A stretch of DNA of 64,000 nucleotides from Burkholderiales bacterium (GCA_905339295.1 CAJPFI010000009.1:124001-188000); one strand, 5' to 3'. Positions 26,235-39,657 are shown, counted from the first letter of the stretch. Numbers and translations: made by a program. The notes: generated by a model from the sequence alone, not told the origin.

Positions 26235-27365
26235 TCAAGGCGCCGCCTCGCGGGGGTCGGGGCGCGCGAGCACGTCGCCGATCGCGGCCTCGACCGCATC
26301 GACGCCGATCGCGTCCATGCAGCGCGGGTGCGGGCACTCGGCGATCGATCGTCCGCAGCGGCGCACCCAGTCGATCTCGCGCTTGAACAGGATGCGCTGG
26401 TCGCGGCACGGGAACGGGTCGACGGTCACCGCGCGCCACGGCATCGCGGCGTAGAAGCGCCCGGCACCCGTGAGCGTCGCCGACCCCGGGCCGTAGAGCG
26501 TGACCGACGGCGTTCCCGCGATGCGGCCGAGGTGCGCGATGCCGGTGTCGGGCGAAACGAGCAGCGCCGCGCGATCGAGCAGCGCGCGCATCTGCGCGAG
26601 GTCGAGCGCCCCCGCGTACGAGCGATGCCGCACCTCCGGGTCGCACGCACGCACGATCGCGTCCTCGCCGCGTCCGCCCGACCAGACCGGCTCGATCCCG
26701 CGCGCCGCGAGCAGCGCGGCGACCGCGCGCCAGCGCTCCGGCGACCAGCGCTTGAGCGGCGTCGACGCGCCGACGTGCAGCACCGCGTAGCGCCCGCCCG
26801 GCGCGTCGAACGGCGCCGCCGGGCCCGCCGGCCATTGCGACGGCGAGTAGGGGGCCGGCGGCGGGCCGTCCGCGAGCGCGGCGACCATGTCGCTCCACGC
26901 GGCCGGCTCGGCGGGACAGGGCACGCGGAGGTCGACGGGCCAGCTCTTGCGCGCCGGGCGGTCCCCCTCGAACGCGACGATCCAGCGCGCGCGCATCGCG
27001 GCGGCAAGCCAGGCGTAGCGATTGTCGCCGGGCACGTAGGCGAGGTCGAACGGCGGCTGGTCGAACAGGTCGCGCGGCAGGTCGCGCGTGTCCCACGCGA
27101 TCGCGCGCAGGCCGTAGGGCCTCGACGCGTACAGCGACGCGGCGGCCCGCGGCACCGTCATCGCGACCTCGGCGTTGGGATGCCGCAGGGCGAGCTTCGC
27201 GACCAGCGCGGTGAGCATCAGCGTGTCGCCGAGCAGCAGGTGGTGCGCGATCAGGATGCGGCGCGGATCGGCCGGCCTCGCGCGGCGCGACGTGCGGTCC
27301 GCGAGCGCGCGGGCGACGACCTCGATCCGTCCGCCGAGGCGGGACCGGCGGGTGCTGGTGCTCAT
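26235..27365 (-). CDS. glycosyltransferase family 9 (LPS heptosyltransferase type)
   Basis: A 376-residue GT-B enzyme. RILIAHHLLLGDTLMLTALVAKLALRHPNAEV is the N-terminal GD motif region; YAVLHVGASTPLKRWSPERW and LLVSPDTGIAHLGRIAGTPSVTLYGPGSATLTG are the C-terminal donor-binding blocks. A Cys-rich segment near the end (DPFPCRDQ ... CPHPRC) is typical of the family. Its ATG overlaps the stop of the upstream glycosyltransferase (ATGA at 27362-27365), so the two are translated together. Confidence 0.87.
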   Translation of the reverse strand: MSTSTRRSRLGGRIEVVARALADRTSRRARPADPRRILIAHHLLLGDTLMLTALVAKLALRHPNAEVAMTVPRAAASLYASRPYGLRAIAWDTRDLPRDLFDQPPFDLAYVPGDNRYAWLAAAMRARWIVAFEGDRPARKSWPVDLRVPCPAEPAAWSDMVAALADGPPPAPYSPSQWPAGPAAPFDAPGGRYAVLHVGASTPLKRWSPERWRAVAALLAARGIEPVWSGGRGEDAIVRACDPEVRHRSYAGALDLAQMRALLDRAALLVSPDTGIAHLGRIAGTPSVTLYGPGSATLTGAGRFYAAMPWRAVTVDPFPCRDQRILFKREIDWVRRCGRSIAECPHPRCMDAIGVDAVEAAIGDVLARPDPREAAP

Positions 27366-28468
27366 CGCCGGGCGTCCGCGATCGCGCGCCGGAAGGCCGC
27401 TTCCATCCGGTCGAGCATCGTCGCGAGGCCGAATCGCGGCTCGACGAACGCGCGCGCCGCCGCCGCAAGCCGGGTGCCCAGTGCGGCGTCGGCGAGCAGC
27501 CGGTCGATCGCGCGCGCGAGCGCGTCCGGATCGCCCGCCGGCACGACCAGCGCGGTGTCGCCGTCGCGCGCGATCTCGGGAATCGCGCCGACGGCGGTCG
27601 TCACGCACGGCACGGCGGCGAACATCGCCTGCAGCAGCGCCTGAGGCACGCCCTCGTTCGCGGTCGAGGGCAGCGCGAAGACGTCGAGCGACGCGAGCCA
27701 CGGCGCGACGTCGCGCTGCTGGCCGGCGAAGCGCACGCGCGGCGCGAGGCCGAGCGCCGCGACGTGGCGGTCGAGCGCCGCGCGCTGCGGGCCGTCGCCG
27801 ACGACGGCGAGGATCGCGCGCGCATCGGCCAGGCGCGCGAGCGCGTCGACGAGGTGCCGGTGGCCCTTCCAGCTGCGCAGCGTCGCGACGATGCCGACCA
27901 CCGGGACGTCCGCCGGCAGCCCGACGAGGCGGCGCGCGTCCGCGCGAGGAAGCGCCCCGAAGCGCGCAGCGTCGATACCGGTCGGGATCGACTCGACGCG
28001 GGCCGGATCGAGGCCGTTGTCGCGCACGAGCTGCAGGCGCAGCGCCTCGCCCGTGGTGACCACGCGCGCGGCGGCCCTGCGGTACAGCCACCGCGTCGCG
28101 ACGCTGTCGGACACCGGCACCGACACGTGGCGCGTGCGCACGATCACCGGCGGATCGCGCAGGATGCAGCAGGCGATCGCGGCAAGCCAGCTGTCGGTCG
28201 AGCTGTGCGTGTTGACGACGTCGTGGCGCCCCGATCGCATGGCGCGCGCGAGCGCGAGCACGCCGGCGGGGCGCTTGCGGCCGATCGGCAGCGCGACGCA
28301 CGGCACGCCGTGCCGCGGCGCTTCGTTGGCGATGCGCGAGCCCGGCGGCGCGTACAGCGTGACGCGGTGCCCGCGGTCGAGGAAGCCGCGCGACTCGGCG
28401 AGGATGCGGATTTCCTGGCCGCCCCAGCCCAGCGAGGCCTCGGTGTGCGCGATCGACAGCGCCGCCAT
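27362..28468 (-). CDS. glycosyltransferase family 4
   Basis: A 368-residue GT-B retaining glycosyltransferase. The N-terminal half has EASLGWGGQEIRILAE, the GGxE-type acceptor loop; the C-terminal half has PVVGIVATLRSWKGHRHLVDAL and FALPSTANEGVPQALLQAMFAAVPCVTTAVGAIPEI with the donor-binding E-x7-E. It is likely involved in LPS core or O-unit assembly. It begins 7 bp after msbA and overlaps the next GT9 gene by 4 bp. Confidence 0.88.
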   Translation of the reverse strand: MAALSIAHTEASLGWGGQEIRILAESRGFLDRGHRVTLYAPPGSRIANEAPRHGVPCVALPIGRKRPAGVLALARAMRSGRHDVVNTHSSTDSWLAAIACCILRDPPVIVRTRHVSVPVSDSVATRWLYRRAAARVVTTGEALRLQLVRDNGLDPARVESIPTGIDAARFGALPRADARRLVGLPADVPVVGIVATLRSWKGHRHLVDALARLADARAILAVVGDGPQRAALDRHVAALGLAPRVRFAGQQRDVAPWLASLDVFALPSTANEGVPQALLQAMFAAVPCVTTAVGAIPEIARDGDTALVVPAGDPDALARAIDRLLADAALGTRLAAAARAFVEPRFGLATMLDRMEAAFRRAIADARR

Positions 28469-28475
28469 GGCGCGC

Positions 28476-30215
<1,740 letters not shown>

Positions 30216-30411
30216 CGGAGATGCGATGGGGTGGCGGCGGGAGGGCGGGTCCGGGCACCGCACGGGCGCCCGGACCCGCGGACTCCCTGCTCACATCCGC
30301 GCAATGCGTAAGCGCACATGAACGATCGACCGGGGCCCCCGCGTTTCGCCTGTGCGCCGACCCTGCGGGACGCGTCGCCGCGGGCCTGCGCCGACATCCC
30401 GGCGGTCGCGC

Positions 30412-30417
30412 AGTATA
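30412..30417 (-). promoter_or_regulatory. possible -10 element upstream of msbA
   Basis: On the minus strand TATACT lies about 200 bp upstream of the msbA start, in the 30216-30431 gap, which contains no gene I can support. A matching -35 is not evident. Confidence 0.25.
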
Positions 30418-30431
30418 GCGCGGCGCCGCGG

Positions 30432-31660
30432 TCAGCCCCGCGGGCCGGGAGGCGCGGCGTCGCGCGGCGGCGTCGGGTCCGGCGGAACGGGCCGCGCGGG
30501 AGTGGCGCGCGCGCCATTCCCGCGCCGGCGCGCCGCGCTCGCGGCGAGGAGCTCGCGGTAGAGCAGCACGAGCTCGAGCGTCATCGCGCCGGGCGTGAGC
30601 GGCAGGACGGCGCGGCGGGCGTTCGCGCCGACGCGCTCGCGCAGCGCCGGGTCGAGCAGCGCGCGCATGTGCGCCGCGAGCGCGATGTCGTCACGCGACG
30701 GGCACACGAGGCCGGCGTCGTGCCGCAGCAGGATCTCCGCGACGCCGGACTTCGCGCTGGTGACCACGGGCAGCGCGCAGGCCATCGCCTCCAGCGCGGC
30801 GTTCGGGCAGGGATCGTAGAGCGTCGGCAGCACGAACGCGTCGGCGGCGCCGAAGTACGGCCTGGGGTCGGTCTGCGGGCCGGCGATGTGCACGCGGCCC
30901 GACAGCCCGAGCGAGCGCGCCAGCCGCGCGTAGCGCTGCGGATGCGCCTCGCGCCCGACGACGACGAGGTGCGTCGTCGGCGGCAGCGCGGCGAGCGCGC
31001 GTATCGCGGTGGCGACGCCCTTGCGCCCGTAGCCGGAGCCGACCAGCAGGAACACCGTGTCCCCGGCCGGGATCCGGTGCACCGCGCACACGCGCTCGCG
31101 CTCCGCGCGGAGTCCCGGGTGGAACGCGTCGGCGTCGACCGCGTTGCGGATCACGTGGAGCTTCGCGTCGGGATAGCCGAATCGCTCGCGGATCTCGTCG
31201 CGCACCATCTCCGAATTGCAGATCACCGCGGCGAGCCACGGGCTCGCGAAGAGCCTGCGTTCGGCCGCGAGCACGTAGTGGTGGTACGGGCTCGCGCGAA
31301 GCGCGATCCGCTCGAGCGGCCCCGCCGCCGCCAGCCGCTCGTCGAGGTAGACGGCGTGCACGCCGTCGCCCGCGCGGTAGACGTCGCAGCACGGCACGCG
31401 CTCGTGCGATTGCACGAGATCCGCCCTGGTGGTGCCGATCGCGCGGCACACCTCGCGCGCGAACGAGGCGTCGCGCCACAGCCGGCCGACGTGGAACGGG
31501 TCGACGAGGGTCGGCTCGATGAGCTTCAGCCGCGTCTGTGGCCACTCGCGCGTGTAGAGCGAGATCGCGACGCCGCGCTCGAGCAGCGCCTCGAGCGCGC
31601 CCTCGACGAAGCGCTCGGCGCCGCCGTACGGCGTGTAGCGCTGGCGGATGATCGCGACCC

Positions 31661-31664
<4 letters not shown>
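30432..31664 (-). CDS. glycosyltransferase family 4 (RfaG-like)
   Basis: A 410-residue GT-B glycosyltransferase. MRVAIIRQRYTPYGGAERFVE is the acceptor-side GGAE motif; VFLLVGSGYGRKGVATAIRAL and FVLPTLYDPCPNAALEAMACALPVVTSAKSG match the donor-site E-x7-E region of RfaG/WaaG-type core glucosyltransferases. The last 35 or so residues form an Arg/Ala/Pro-rich low-complexity tail absent from typical homologues. The ATG overlaps the upstream GT9 stop (ATGA). RfaG function is inferred from motif and locus only. Confidence 0.87.
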
Positions 31665-33821
<2,157 letters not shown>

Positions 33822-33836
33822 GCGCGGACGCGGGCC

Positions 33837-34406
33837 ATGGCCGCGAAGCCCGGCGAGCGCCGCCTGCAGATCCTGCAGACGCTGGCCTCGATGCTCGAGA
33901 GCCCGCGCGGCGACAAGGTGACGACCGCCGCGCTCGCCGCGAAGCTCGACGTCTCGGAGGCGGCGCTCTACCGGCACTTCGCGAGCAAGGCGCAGATGTT
34001 CGAGGGGCTCATCGAGTTCGTCGAGACGACGATCTTCACGCTCGCGAACAAGGTGCAGTCGGCGGAGACCGACGGCGTCGCGCAGGCCGAGCAGATCGTC
34101 GCGATGCTGCTCGGCTTCGCGCAGAAGAACCCCGGCATGACGCGCGTGCTGATCGGCGACGCGCTCGTCAACGAGGACGAGCGGCTGCAGGTGCGAATGA
34201 ACCAGTTCTACGACAAGCTCGAGGCGACGCTGCGCCAGTCGCTGCGCACCGCGCAGATGGCGAACGCGTGGCACGGCGACCCGTCGTCCGACGCGGCCGC
34301 GCTGTTCGCGTTCGTCATGGGGCGCTGGCTCGTGTTCGCGAAGAGCGGCTTCAGGCGCATGCCGCAGGACGGCTGGGACGCGCAGCGCAAGTTCCTGTTC
34401 GACTGA
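33837..34406 (+). CDS. slmA: nucleoid occlusion factor SlmA (TetR family)
   Basis: A 189-residue TetR-fold DNA-binding protein that blocks FtsZ assembly over the chromosome. The N-terminal helix-turn-helix is TTAALAAKLDVSEAALYRHFASKAQMFEGLIEFVE, which closely follows the SlmA consensus, and the C-terminal half contains NPGMTRVLIGDALVNEDERLQ. It sits 15 bp after argB. The match is specific enough to prefer SlmA over a generic TetR regulator. Confidence 0.92.
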   Translation: MAAKPGERRLQILQTLASMLESPRGDKVTTAALAAKLDVSEAALYRHFASKAQMFEGLIEFVETTIFTLANKVQSAETDGVAQAEQIVAMLLGFAQKNPGMTRVLIGDALVNEDERLQVRMNQFYDKLEATLRQSLRTAQMANAWHGDPSSDAAALFAFVMGRWLVFAKSGFRRMPQDGWDAQRKFLFD

Positions 34407-34420
34407 CGGGCCCGACCACG

Positions 34421-35407
34421 ATGCGCAACCCCGGCCTCGCGTTGCTCCTCGCCGCGGCGTGCGGCGCCGCGCAGGCGCAGCCGTCCGCGCCGTTTCCCGA
34501 CGGCCCGCGCATCCCTTCGCTGCCCGAGGCCGCGTTCGAGCGCATCGACCAGGCGCTGCGCGACAGGGTCGCCAGCGCCGACGGCGCGGACGCGCAGTTC
34601 GTGCGCGGCCTGCAGGCGACGATGGATCCCGGCGCGCGCATCGCCGGGTACGCGGACGCGTGGCGCCGGCGTCCCGACGAGATCCTGTTCCTGGCGAGCC
34701 TTGCCGACGCGTGCATGGTGCGCGCGATTCCCTCGTGGCCGGACTGCGCGGCGCTCGACCCGGTGTCCCGCTGGGCGGCGCGCGACGGCGGCAATGCCGT
34801 GCCGTGGGTGCTGCTCGCCGAGCGAGCGCGGCAGCGCGGCGACCTGCCCGGCATGCGCGCGCAGCTCGCGCAGGCCGCGGCGTCGGGGCGCTTCGACTCG
34901 TACCGCGAGCGCGGCGGCCCGGCGGTTTGGCGCGTGCTCGCCGCGGCGCCCGCCGTCGCGGGCGAGCCGGAGGCGCCGTTCGCGTCGGCGGCGCTCGGCG
35001 CGGCGCGCGCCGACGTGGCGACGACGGAGGCCGCGACGATGTGCCGGCGCGGCGCGCCGGGGGTCGACGACGAGGTCGAGGCGTCCTGCCGCGCACTCGC
35101 GCGCACGATGGCCGGGCGCGCCGACACGTACGCGGCGCGGCTCGTGGGGCTCGCGCTCGCGTGGAGCTGGGCGCCGGGCGACGACGAGCGCCGGCGCCTC
35201 TCCGCCGAACGCGACCGGACCGAGGCGGCGAGCCTGCAGTGCGGCAACGCGAAGCTCGCGCTGATCGAATCGCTCAACCGCGACGCGGCGAGCCGCGAGA
35301 CGTCCCGGCGGATCCAGGCGGCCGCGCTCGACGACGCGGCGACGAAGGACGAGGCTGCCGTCTGCGCGTCGCTCGTCGCCCGCGCCAGGGAAGCGCGCCT
35401 CCTCTGA
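34421..35407 (+). CDS. secreted hypothetical protein, cysteine-bearing
   Basis: A 328-residue protein with a signal peptide (NPGLALLLAAACGAAQAQ, cleavage near residue 20). I do not recognise the family. The mature part is mainly helical and Ala/Arg-rich, consistent with a TPR- or Sel1-like superhelix. It contains scattered cysteines (DACMVR, PDCAAL, TMCRRG, EASCRAL, LQCGN, AAVCASL), six in all, suggesting disulfides in the periplasm. It begins 14 bp after slmA and may share its transcript. It faces a convergent DUF4864 gene. Confidence 0.75.
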   Translation: MRNPGLALLLAAACGAAQAQPSAPFPDGPRIPSLPEAAFERIDQALRDRVASADGADAQFVRGLQATMDPGARIAGYADAWRRRPDEILFLASLADACMVRAIPSWPDCAALDPVSRWAARDGGNAVPWVLLAERARQRGDLPGMRAQLAQAAASGRFDSYRERGGPAVWRVLAAAPAVAGEPEAPFASAALGAARADVATTEAATMCRRGAPGVDDEVEASCRALARTMAGRADTYAARLVGLALAWSWAPGDDERRRLSAERDRTEAASLQCGNAKLALIESLNRDAASRETSRRIQAAALDDAATKDEAAVCASLVARAREARLL

Positions 35408-35420
35408 CGTTCCCCGGGGA

Positions 35421-35864
35421 TCACACCGCGCGCAGCGTGGAGGGAGCGATCACGCAGCCGGCGATCTTCCACGCGCCGCCGCGCTGCCGCTCCATCGTGT
35501 AGAGCGCGACCAGCACGGTGTCGTCGGGCATCACGAGCCGCAGCGGCTGGATCACGAGGCCGTCGATGACGGCGCCTTCGAGCGCATCCGCGCTGCGCGC
35601 CTCGACGAGCGCCCGGTACGAGCGGTCGACCATGTCCATGAACGTCTCGGCGTCGCCGAACTGCACGCGGATGCCGTCCGAGGCGTGGGAGAACGCGCGC
35701 GCGGCGTCGCCCGCGACGAGCGCCTCGCGCTGCGCGAGGACGATCGAGCGGATCGCGCGCCACTCCTCCGCGGGCAGCGTGCCAGCGGGCGGCGCCTGCG
35801 CGAAGGCGAGCGCGGCGGCGAAGGCGGCGAGCGCGACGGCCGCGCGCGCGAGCGGCGCGCTCAT
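35421..35864 (-). CDS. secreted DUF4864 protein
   Basis: A 147-residue exported protein with a 22-residue signal peptide (ARAAVALAAFAAALAFAQA). The segment EEWRAIRSIVLAQREALVAGDAARAFSHASDGIRVQFGDAETFMDMVDRSY is the characteristic DUF4864 opening, and the end (WKIAGCVIAPS) resembles the SnoaL/NTF2-like fold. Function is unknown. Its ATG overlaps the stop of the MoeB-like gene (ATGA), so the two are translationally coupled. Confidence 0.82.
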   Translation of the reverse strand: MSAPLARAAVALAAFAAALAFAQAPPAGTLPAEEWRAIRSIVLAQREALVAGDAARAFSHASDGIRVQFGDAETFMDMVDRSYRALVEARSADALEGAVIDGLVIQPLRLVMPDDTVLVALYTMERQRGGAWKIAGCVIAPSTLRAV

Positions 35865-36613
35865 CGCCGGTCCGCGCACACCGCGCAGGCGGGATCGCGC
35901 GGCACCTTCATCTCGCGCCAGCTCGCGCGGAGCGCGTCGTAGAGCAGCAGCCGGCCGGCAAGCGTCGCCCCGATGCCGGACAGGATCTTCAGCGCCTCGC
36001 CGGCCTGCGTCGCGCCGACGATGGCGACGAGCGGCGCGAACACGCCCATCGTCGCGCAGCGTGTCTCCTCGAGTTCCTCGCCCTCTCCGAACAGGCAGTG
36101 ATAGCAGGGTGAGTCGGCGTCGCGCGCATCGAACACGGCGACCTGGCCGTCGAAACGGATGGCCGCGCCGGACACGAGCGGAACGCGCGCCCCGACGCAT
36201 GCACGGTTGATCGCGTGGCGCGTGGCGAAGTTGTCGGTGCAGTCGAGCACGACGTCGGCATCGGACGCGAGCGCCGCGAGCTCGTCGGGGCCGACGCGCT
36301 TCGCGACGCGCACGTAGACCGGCTCCGGGTTGATCGAGGCGAGGCGCCGCGCGGCTGCCTCGACCTTCGGCGTGCCGACGTCGTCCATCGCGAACAGGAT
36401 CTGGCGCTGCAGGTTCGTGAGGTCGACGAGGTCCGCGTCGACCAGCGTGATGCGGCCGACGCCCGCGCTCGCCAGCAGCTGCGCCGCGGGATTCCCGAGG
36501 CCGCCGACGCCCACGACCAGCGCGCGCGCCGCGGCGAAACGCGCCTGCGCGTCGGGACCGAGCTCGTTCAGGAGCAGGTGCCGGCTGTAGCGCAGCAGTT
36601 GGGTGTCGTCCAT
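35861..36613 (-). CDS. moeB: MoeB/ThiF/HesA-family adenylyltransferase
   Basis: A 250-residue E1-like enzyme that adenylates the C-terminal Gly-Gly of MoaD or ThiS. VVGVGGLGNPAAQLLASAGVGRITLVDADLVDLTNLQRQILF gives the nucleotide loop, Asp and Arg finger. CYHCLFGEGEELEETRCATMGVF and CAVCADR are the two CxxC pairs of the structural zinc. No rhodanese domain is present. MoeB is the usual name, but the partner cannot be deduced; no moaD or thiS is nearby. It is followed by a 285-bp gap to ctpA on its upstream side. Confidence 0.9.
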   Translation of the reverse strand: MDDTQLLRYSRHLLLNELGPDAQARFAAARALVVGVGGLGNPAAQLLASAGVGRITLVDADLVDLTNLQRQILFAMDDVGTPKVEAAARRLASINPEPVYVRVAKRVGPDELAALASDADVVLDCTDNFATRHAINRACVGARVPLVSGAAIRFDGQVAVFDARDADSPCYHCLFGEGEELEETRCATMGVFAPLVAIVGATQAGEALKILSGIGATLAGRLLLYDALRASWREMKVPRDPACAVCADRR

Positions 36614-36898
36614 GGCAGGGATCGGGGATCAGGGATCAGTCGACGGAAGACGGGTGCGGCATCGGGGTCGGGGCGCGGCGCGTGAAGCGCCGGGGCCCGA
36701 CCGCCGCGCCTGCCTCGATGGCGATCATTGCGCGCGCGGCACGCGATCGCAACGGGGGCTCTTCGGGAGGGGCGGGCAGGACCCGGCACGCGCCGTGCCT
36801 CGACGTCGGGGGCGCTGCCGCCGAACGTCCGCCGACTCCCGAAGCGCGACGCCCGGCGCGAGGCCGGGCGTCGGGAGCCGCCGAACCGTGCCGGCGCG
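36614..36898. other. intergenic region with inverted repeat
   Basis: No gene is seen. A perfect 10-bp inverted repeat (36848-36857 and 36863-36872, GACGCCCGGC/GCCGGGCGTC, loop GCGAG) lies 27 bp beyond the ctpA stop and may act as its terminator, though no T-tract follows on either strand. Confidence 0.5.
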
Positions 36899-38359
36899 CT
36901 ACTTCTTCGCCGGCGCGAGCAACTCGGACGGCGTGTTCGCGGCCGCGACGGCACGCACCGACGCGATGACGGGCTCGCCCTTCAGGTGGTTCATCGCCTG
37001 CTTGAGCTGAAAGTCCTCGGGGGCGCCGAAGTCGAAGCGCGGGACCGGCGCCGACGTCGTCGGCGCGCCGGACTTCGGCTGCGCCGGCCCGGGCAGGCCG
37101 GATGCCGGCGCCGTCGCACCGGAGGGCGTCACGCCCCCGGGTTGCTTGCTGGTCTCGAGGTGGCGCTCCAGGTTCGCTTCGCGGATCCGGGTGCCGGTGT
37201 CGCGCCCGTCGTCGACCGCGATGTCCGGCTCGATGCCCCGTGCCTGGATCGAACGGCCCGCGGGCGTGTAGTAGCGCGCCGTCGTGAGCTTGAGTCCCGC
37301 GTTGCTGCCGATCGGCAGGATCGTCTGCACCGAGCCCTTGCCGAACGTCGACGTGCCCATCACCGTCGCGCGCTTGTGGTCCTGCAGCGCGCCGGCGACG
37401 ATCTCGGAGGCCGAGGCCGTGCCGCCGTCGACGAGCACCACCATCGGCACCTTCTTGACGCCGGCGGGCAGGTCGCGGAACCAGTCGTCGCCGCGCCGCT
37501 GGTAGTTCTCGCGGCTCGCGGTGAGGCGCATGCGCGCGTCGGGAGTGCGGCCGTCGGTGTAGACGACGAGCGCGTCCTTCGGCAGGAACGCCGCGGACAC
37601 CGCCACCGCCTGGTTGAGCAGGCCGCCCGGGTCGGCGCGCACGTCGAGCACGAGGCCCTTGAGCTCGCCCTGCTTGTAGAAGTCCTTCAGCACCAGCGCG
37701 AGGTCCTGGCCGGTGCGCTCCTGGAAGTTGCGCACGCGAACGTAGCCGTAGCCCGGCTCCAGCATCTTCGCGCGGACGCTCTTGACGTTGATCTCCTCGC
37801 GCACGAGCGCGAAGGTCAGCAGGCCGTCGGCGTCCTTGCGCGCGATCGTGAGCGTGATCGTCGTGCCCGGCTTGCCGCGCATCAGCTCGACCGCCTTGGA
37901 CAGCGGCATGCCGCGCGTCGCGGTCTCGTCGATCTTGACGATGAGGTCGCCCGACTTGATGCCGGCGCGGAAGGCCGGCGTGTCCTCGATCGGCGAGACG
38001 ACCCGCACGACGCCGTCCTCGACGCCGACCTCGATGCCGAGCCCGCCGAACTTGCCCTGGGTGCTGACCTGCAGCTCCTTGAACGCGTCGGCATCGAGGA
38101 AGTCGGAGTGCGGGTCGAGCCCGCGCACCATCCCGTTGATCGCCTCGCGGATGAGCTTCTCGTCGGAGACCGGCTCGACGTAGTCGCTCTTGATCTTGCC
38201 GAACACGGCGGCCAGCAGCTGCAGGTCCTCGTAGGGGATCGGCAGCTTCACCTCGCGCTGCGCCACCGCCGAGAAATTGAGCGTGAGGAGCGCGCCGAGC
38301 ACCGTGCCGAGCCCGATCAGTCCTGCCTTCTTCCAGCCGTTGGTCATCGCGTTCCTCAT
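36899..38359 (-). CDS. S41 carboxyl-terminal processing protease
   Basis: A 486-residue exported Ctp-type serine protease. An N-terminal signal/anchor (GLIGLGTVLGALLTLNFSAVA) is followed by a PDZ domain (FGGLGIEVGVEDGVVRVVSPIEDTPAFRAGIKSGDLIVKI) and the catalytic domain. The Ser is in the GGTASASEIVAG motif and the general-base Lys in TFGKGSVQT. The Pro/Ala-rich tail is typical. The ATG at 38359 overlaps the stop of the M23 gene (ATGA). EnvC-like factor and Ctp side by side is a common betaproteobacterial pair next to gpmI. Confidence 0.93.
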   Translation of the reverse strand: MRNAMTNGWKKAGLIGLGTVLGALLTLNFSAVAQREVKLPIPYEDLQLLAAVFGKIKSDYVEPVSDEKLIREAINGMVRGLDPHSDFLDADAFKELQVSTQGKFGGLGIEVGVEDGVVRVVSPIEDTPAFRAGIKSGDLIVKIDETATRGMPLSKAVELMRGKPGTTITLTIARKDADGLLTFALVREEINVKSVRAKMLEPGYGYVRVRNFQERTGQDLALVLKDFYKQGELKGLVLDVRADPGGLLNQAVAVSAAFLPKDALVVYTDGRTPDARMRLTASRENYQRRGDDWFRDLPAGVKKVPMVVLVDGGTASASEIVAGALQDHKRATVMGTSTFGKGSVQTILPIGSNAGLKLTTARYYTPAGRSIQARGIEPDIAVDDGRDTGTRIREANLERHLETSKQPGGVTPSGATAPASGLPGPAQPKSGAPTTSAPVPRFDFGAPEDFQLKQAMNHLKGEPVIASVRAVAAANTPSELLAPAKK

Positions 38360-39636
38360 TGGGCGCGCCGCGTCGCTCGCGCGAACCACGGGGCGGGATC
38401 CACCGCCCGCCCGTCGTGACGGATTTCAAAGTATACGCCGGGGGCCTCCGCGCCACCGGAGACGCCGGCCTGCCCGATCGTCGCCCCGGCGTCCACGCTC
38501 GCCCCGACGGCGGCGAACAGCGCCTCGTTGTGCCCGTAGAGCGTCATGTAGCCATCGCCATGATCGAGAATCAACAGGTTGCCGAACCCCCGCAGCCAGT
38601 CGGCCCAGACGACCTGACCGGCGGCGACGGCCCGGACGTCCGCTCCCTGGGCGCTGGCGATGAACCAGCCTCGCCACGGCGCCCCCGAGCCCTCCCTTGG
38701 GCTTCCGAATCGCCCGGCAAGTTCCCCGCGCACCGGCATCGGGAGTCCGCGCATCGCGCCGAAGCCCGTCGCGGGCGGAGCGTCCGCTCCGCGCGCCCGG
38801 GATTTCCCCGCCTCCCGTCGCGCATCGGGGCGCGGGACGGGCCGCGCCAGGCGCTCGAGCAGCGCGCGGATACGGGACTCGTCGCGCGCAAGCTGGTCGA
38901 GCGAGGCGCGCTGCCGCCGGATGTCCGCGGACGCGCGGGCGAGCGCAGCGGCGTGTTCGCGACGACGGCCCTCGACGGCGCCGGCGTCACGGATGACGTC
39001 GCGCACGGCGTCCTCCTGCGCGCGCCGGGCGGCCTCGGCGATCGCGGCGAGCGCGGCGTGACGCTCCCGGTCGCGGCGCCAGCCGTCGATGGCATCGAGC
39101 CGGGCCCGGCCGACGGCCGCGAGCCAGGCGGACATGCGCGCGACCTCGGACGGATCGCGGCCGGACAGCCAGAGCTTCAGCGGTTCCGGGGCCGCGGTCG
39201 CGTGACGGTTCGCGACCAGCCGCGCGAGCCGCGCCTGGTCGGCCCGCAGCGAGAGGCCGGCGGCGTCGGCGGCGGCCTTCGCCTCGGCGTGCGCGGCGCG
39301 CGCCGCATCGCGGGCCCGCTCGGTCTCGGCGAGCTGTCGCCGTGCTTCCGATAACGAGCGGTCGGCCTCGGCCAGTGCCTCGACGGCTTCCTGCCGCTGG
39401 ACCTCCGACGCGGCGAGCGCCTGCCGCGCGCGCTCCGCGCGCAGGCGGACCGCGCCGCGCTCGGCCCGCAGCGTCGCGGCATCCTTGGGCGGCGCCGCGC
39501 CCAGGTCCGGGACGACGCCGGACGCGGCGACAGCGATTGTCCACACCAGCAGCGGGGCCATGATGCGGGCCGCGCGTCCCGGCCGTCGGGCACCGGCGCA
39601 CGTCGCGACGGGATCGGCTCGCACCGGCTGCGCCAT
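38356..39636 (-). CDS. EnvC-like murein hydrolase activator, M23 domain
   Basis: Up to 426 residues. An N-terminal export signal (APLLVWTIAVAASGVVPDLGAA) is followed by a long Ala/Arg/Glu coiled coil (about residues 55-270) and a C-terminal LytM/M23 domain (PMPVRGELAGRFGSPREGSGAPWRGWFI ... LLILDHGDGYMTLYGHNEALF). The catalytic zinc ligands of true M23 peptidases seem partly missing (WRGWFIAS replaces the usual H-x3-D), as in EnvC, which activates amidases for septal splitting. The ATG at 39561 would give a compact signal peptide and may be the real start; the first ATG is 39636. Confidence 0.88.
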   Translation of the reverse strand: MAQPVRADPVATCAGARRPGRAARIMAPLLVWTIAVAASGVVPDLGAAPPKDAATLRAERGAVRLRAERARQALAASEVQRQEAVEALAEADRSLSEARRQLAETERARDAARAAHAEAKAAADAAGLSLRADQARLARLVANRHATAAPEPLKLWLSGRDPSEVARMSAWLAAVGRARLDAIDGWRRDRERHAALAAIAEAARRAQEDAVRDVIRDAGAVEGRRREHAAALARASADIRRQRASLDQLARDESRIRALLERLARPVPRPDARREAGKSRARGADAPPATGFGAMRGLPMPVRGELAGRFGSPREGSGAPWRGWFIASAQGADVRAVAAGQVVWADWLRGFGNLLILDHGDGYMTLYGHNEALFAAVGASVDAGATIGQAGVSGGAEAPGVYFEIRHDGRAVDPAPWFARATRRAQ

Positions 39637-39657
39637 CGCTGCGCCGGGCGGGCCCGG

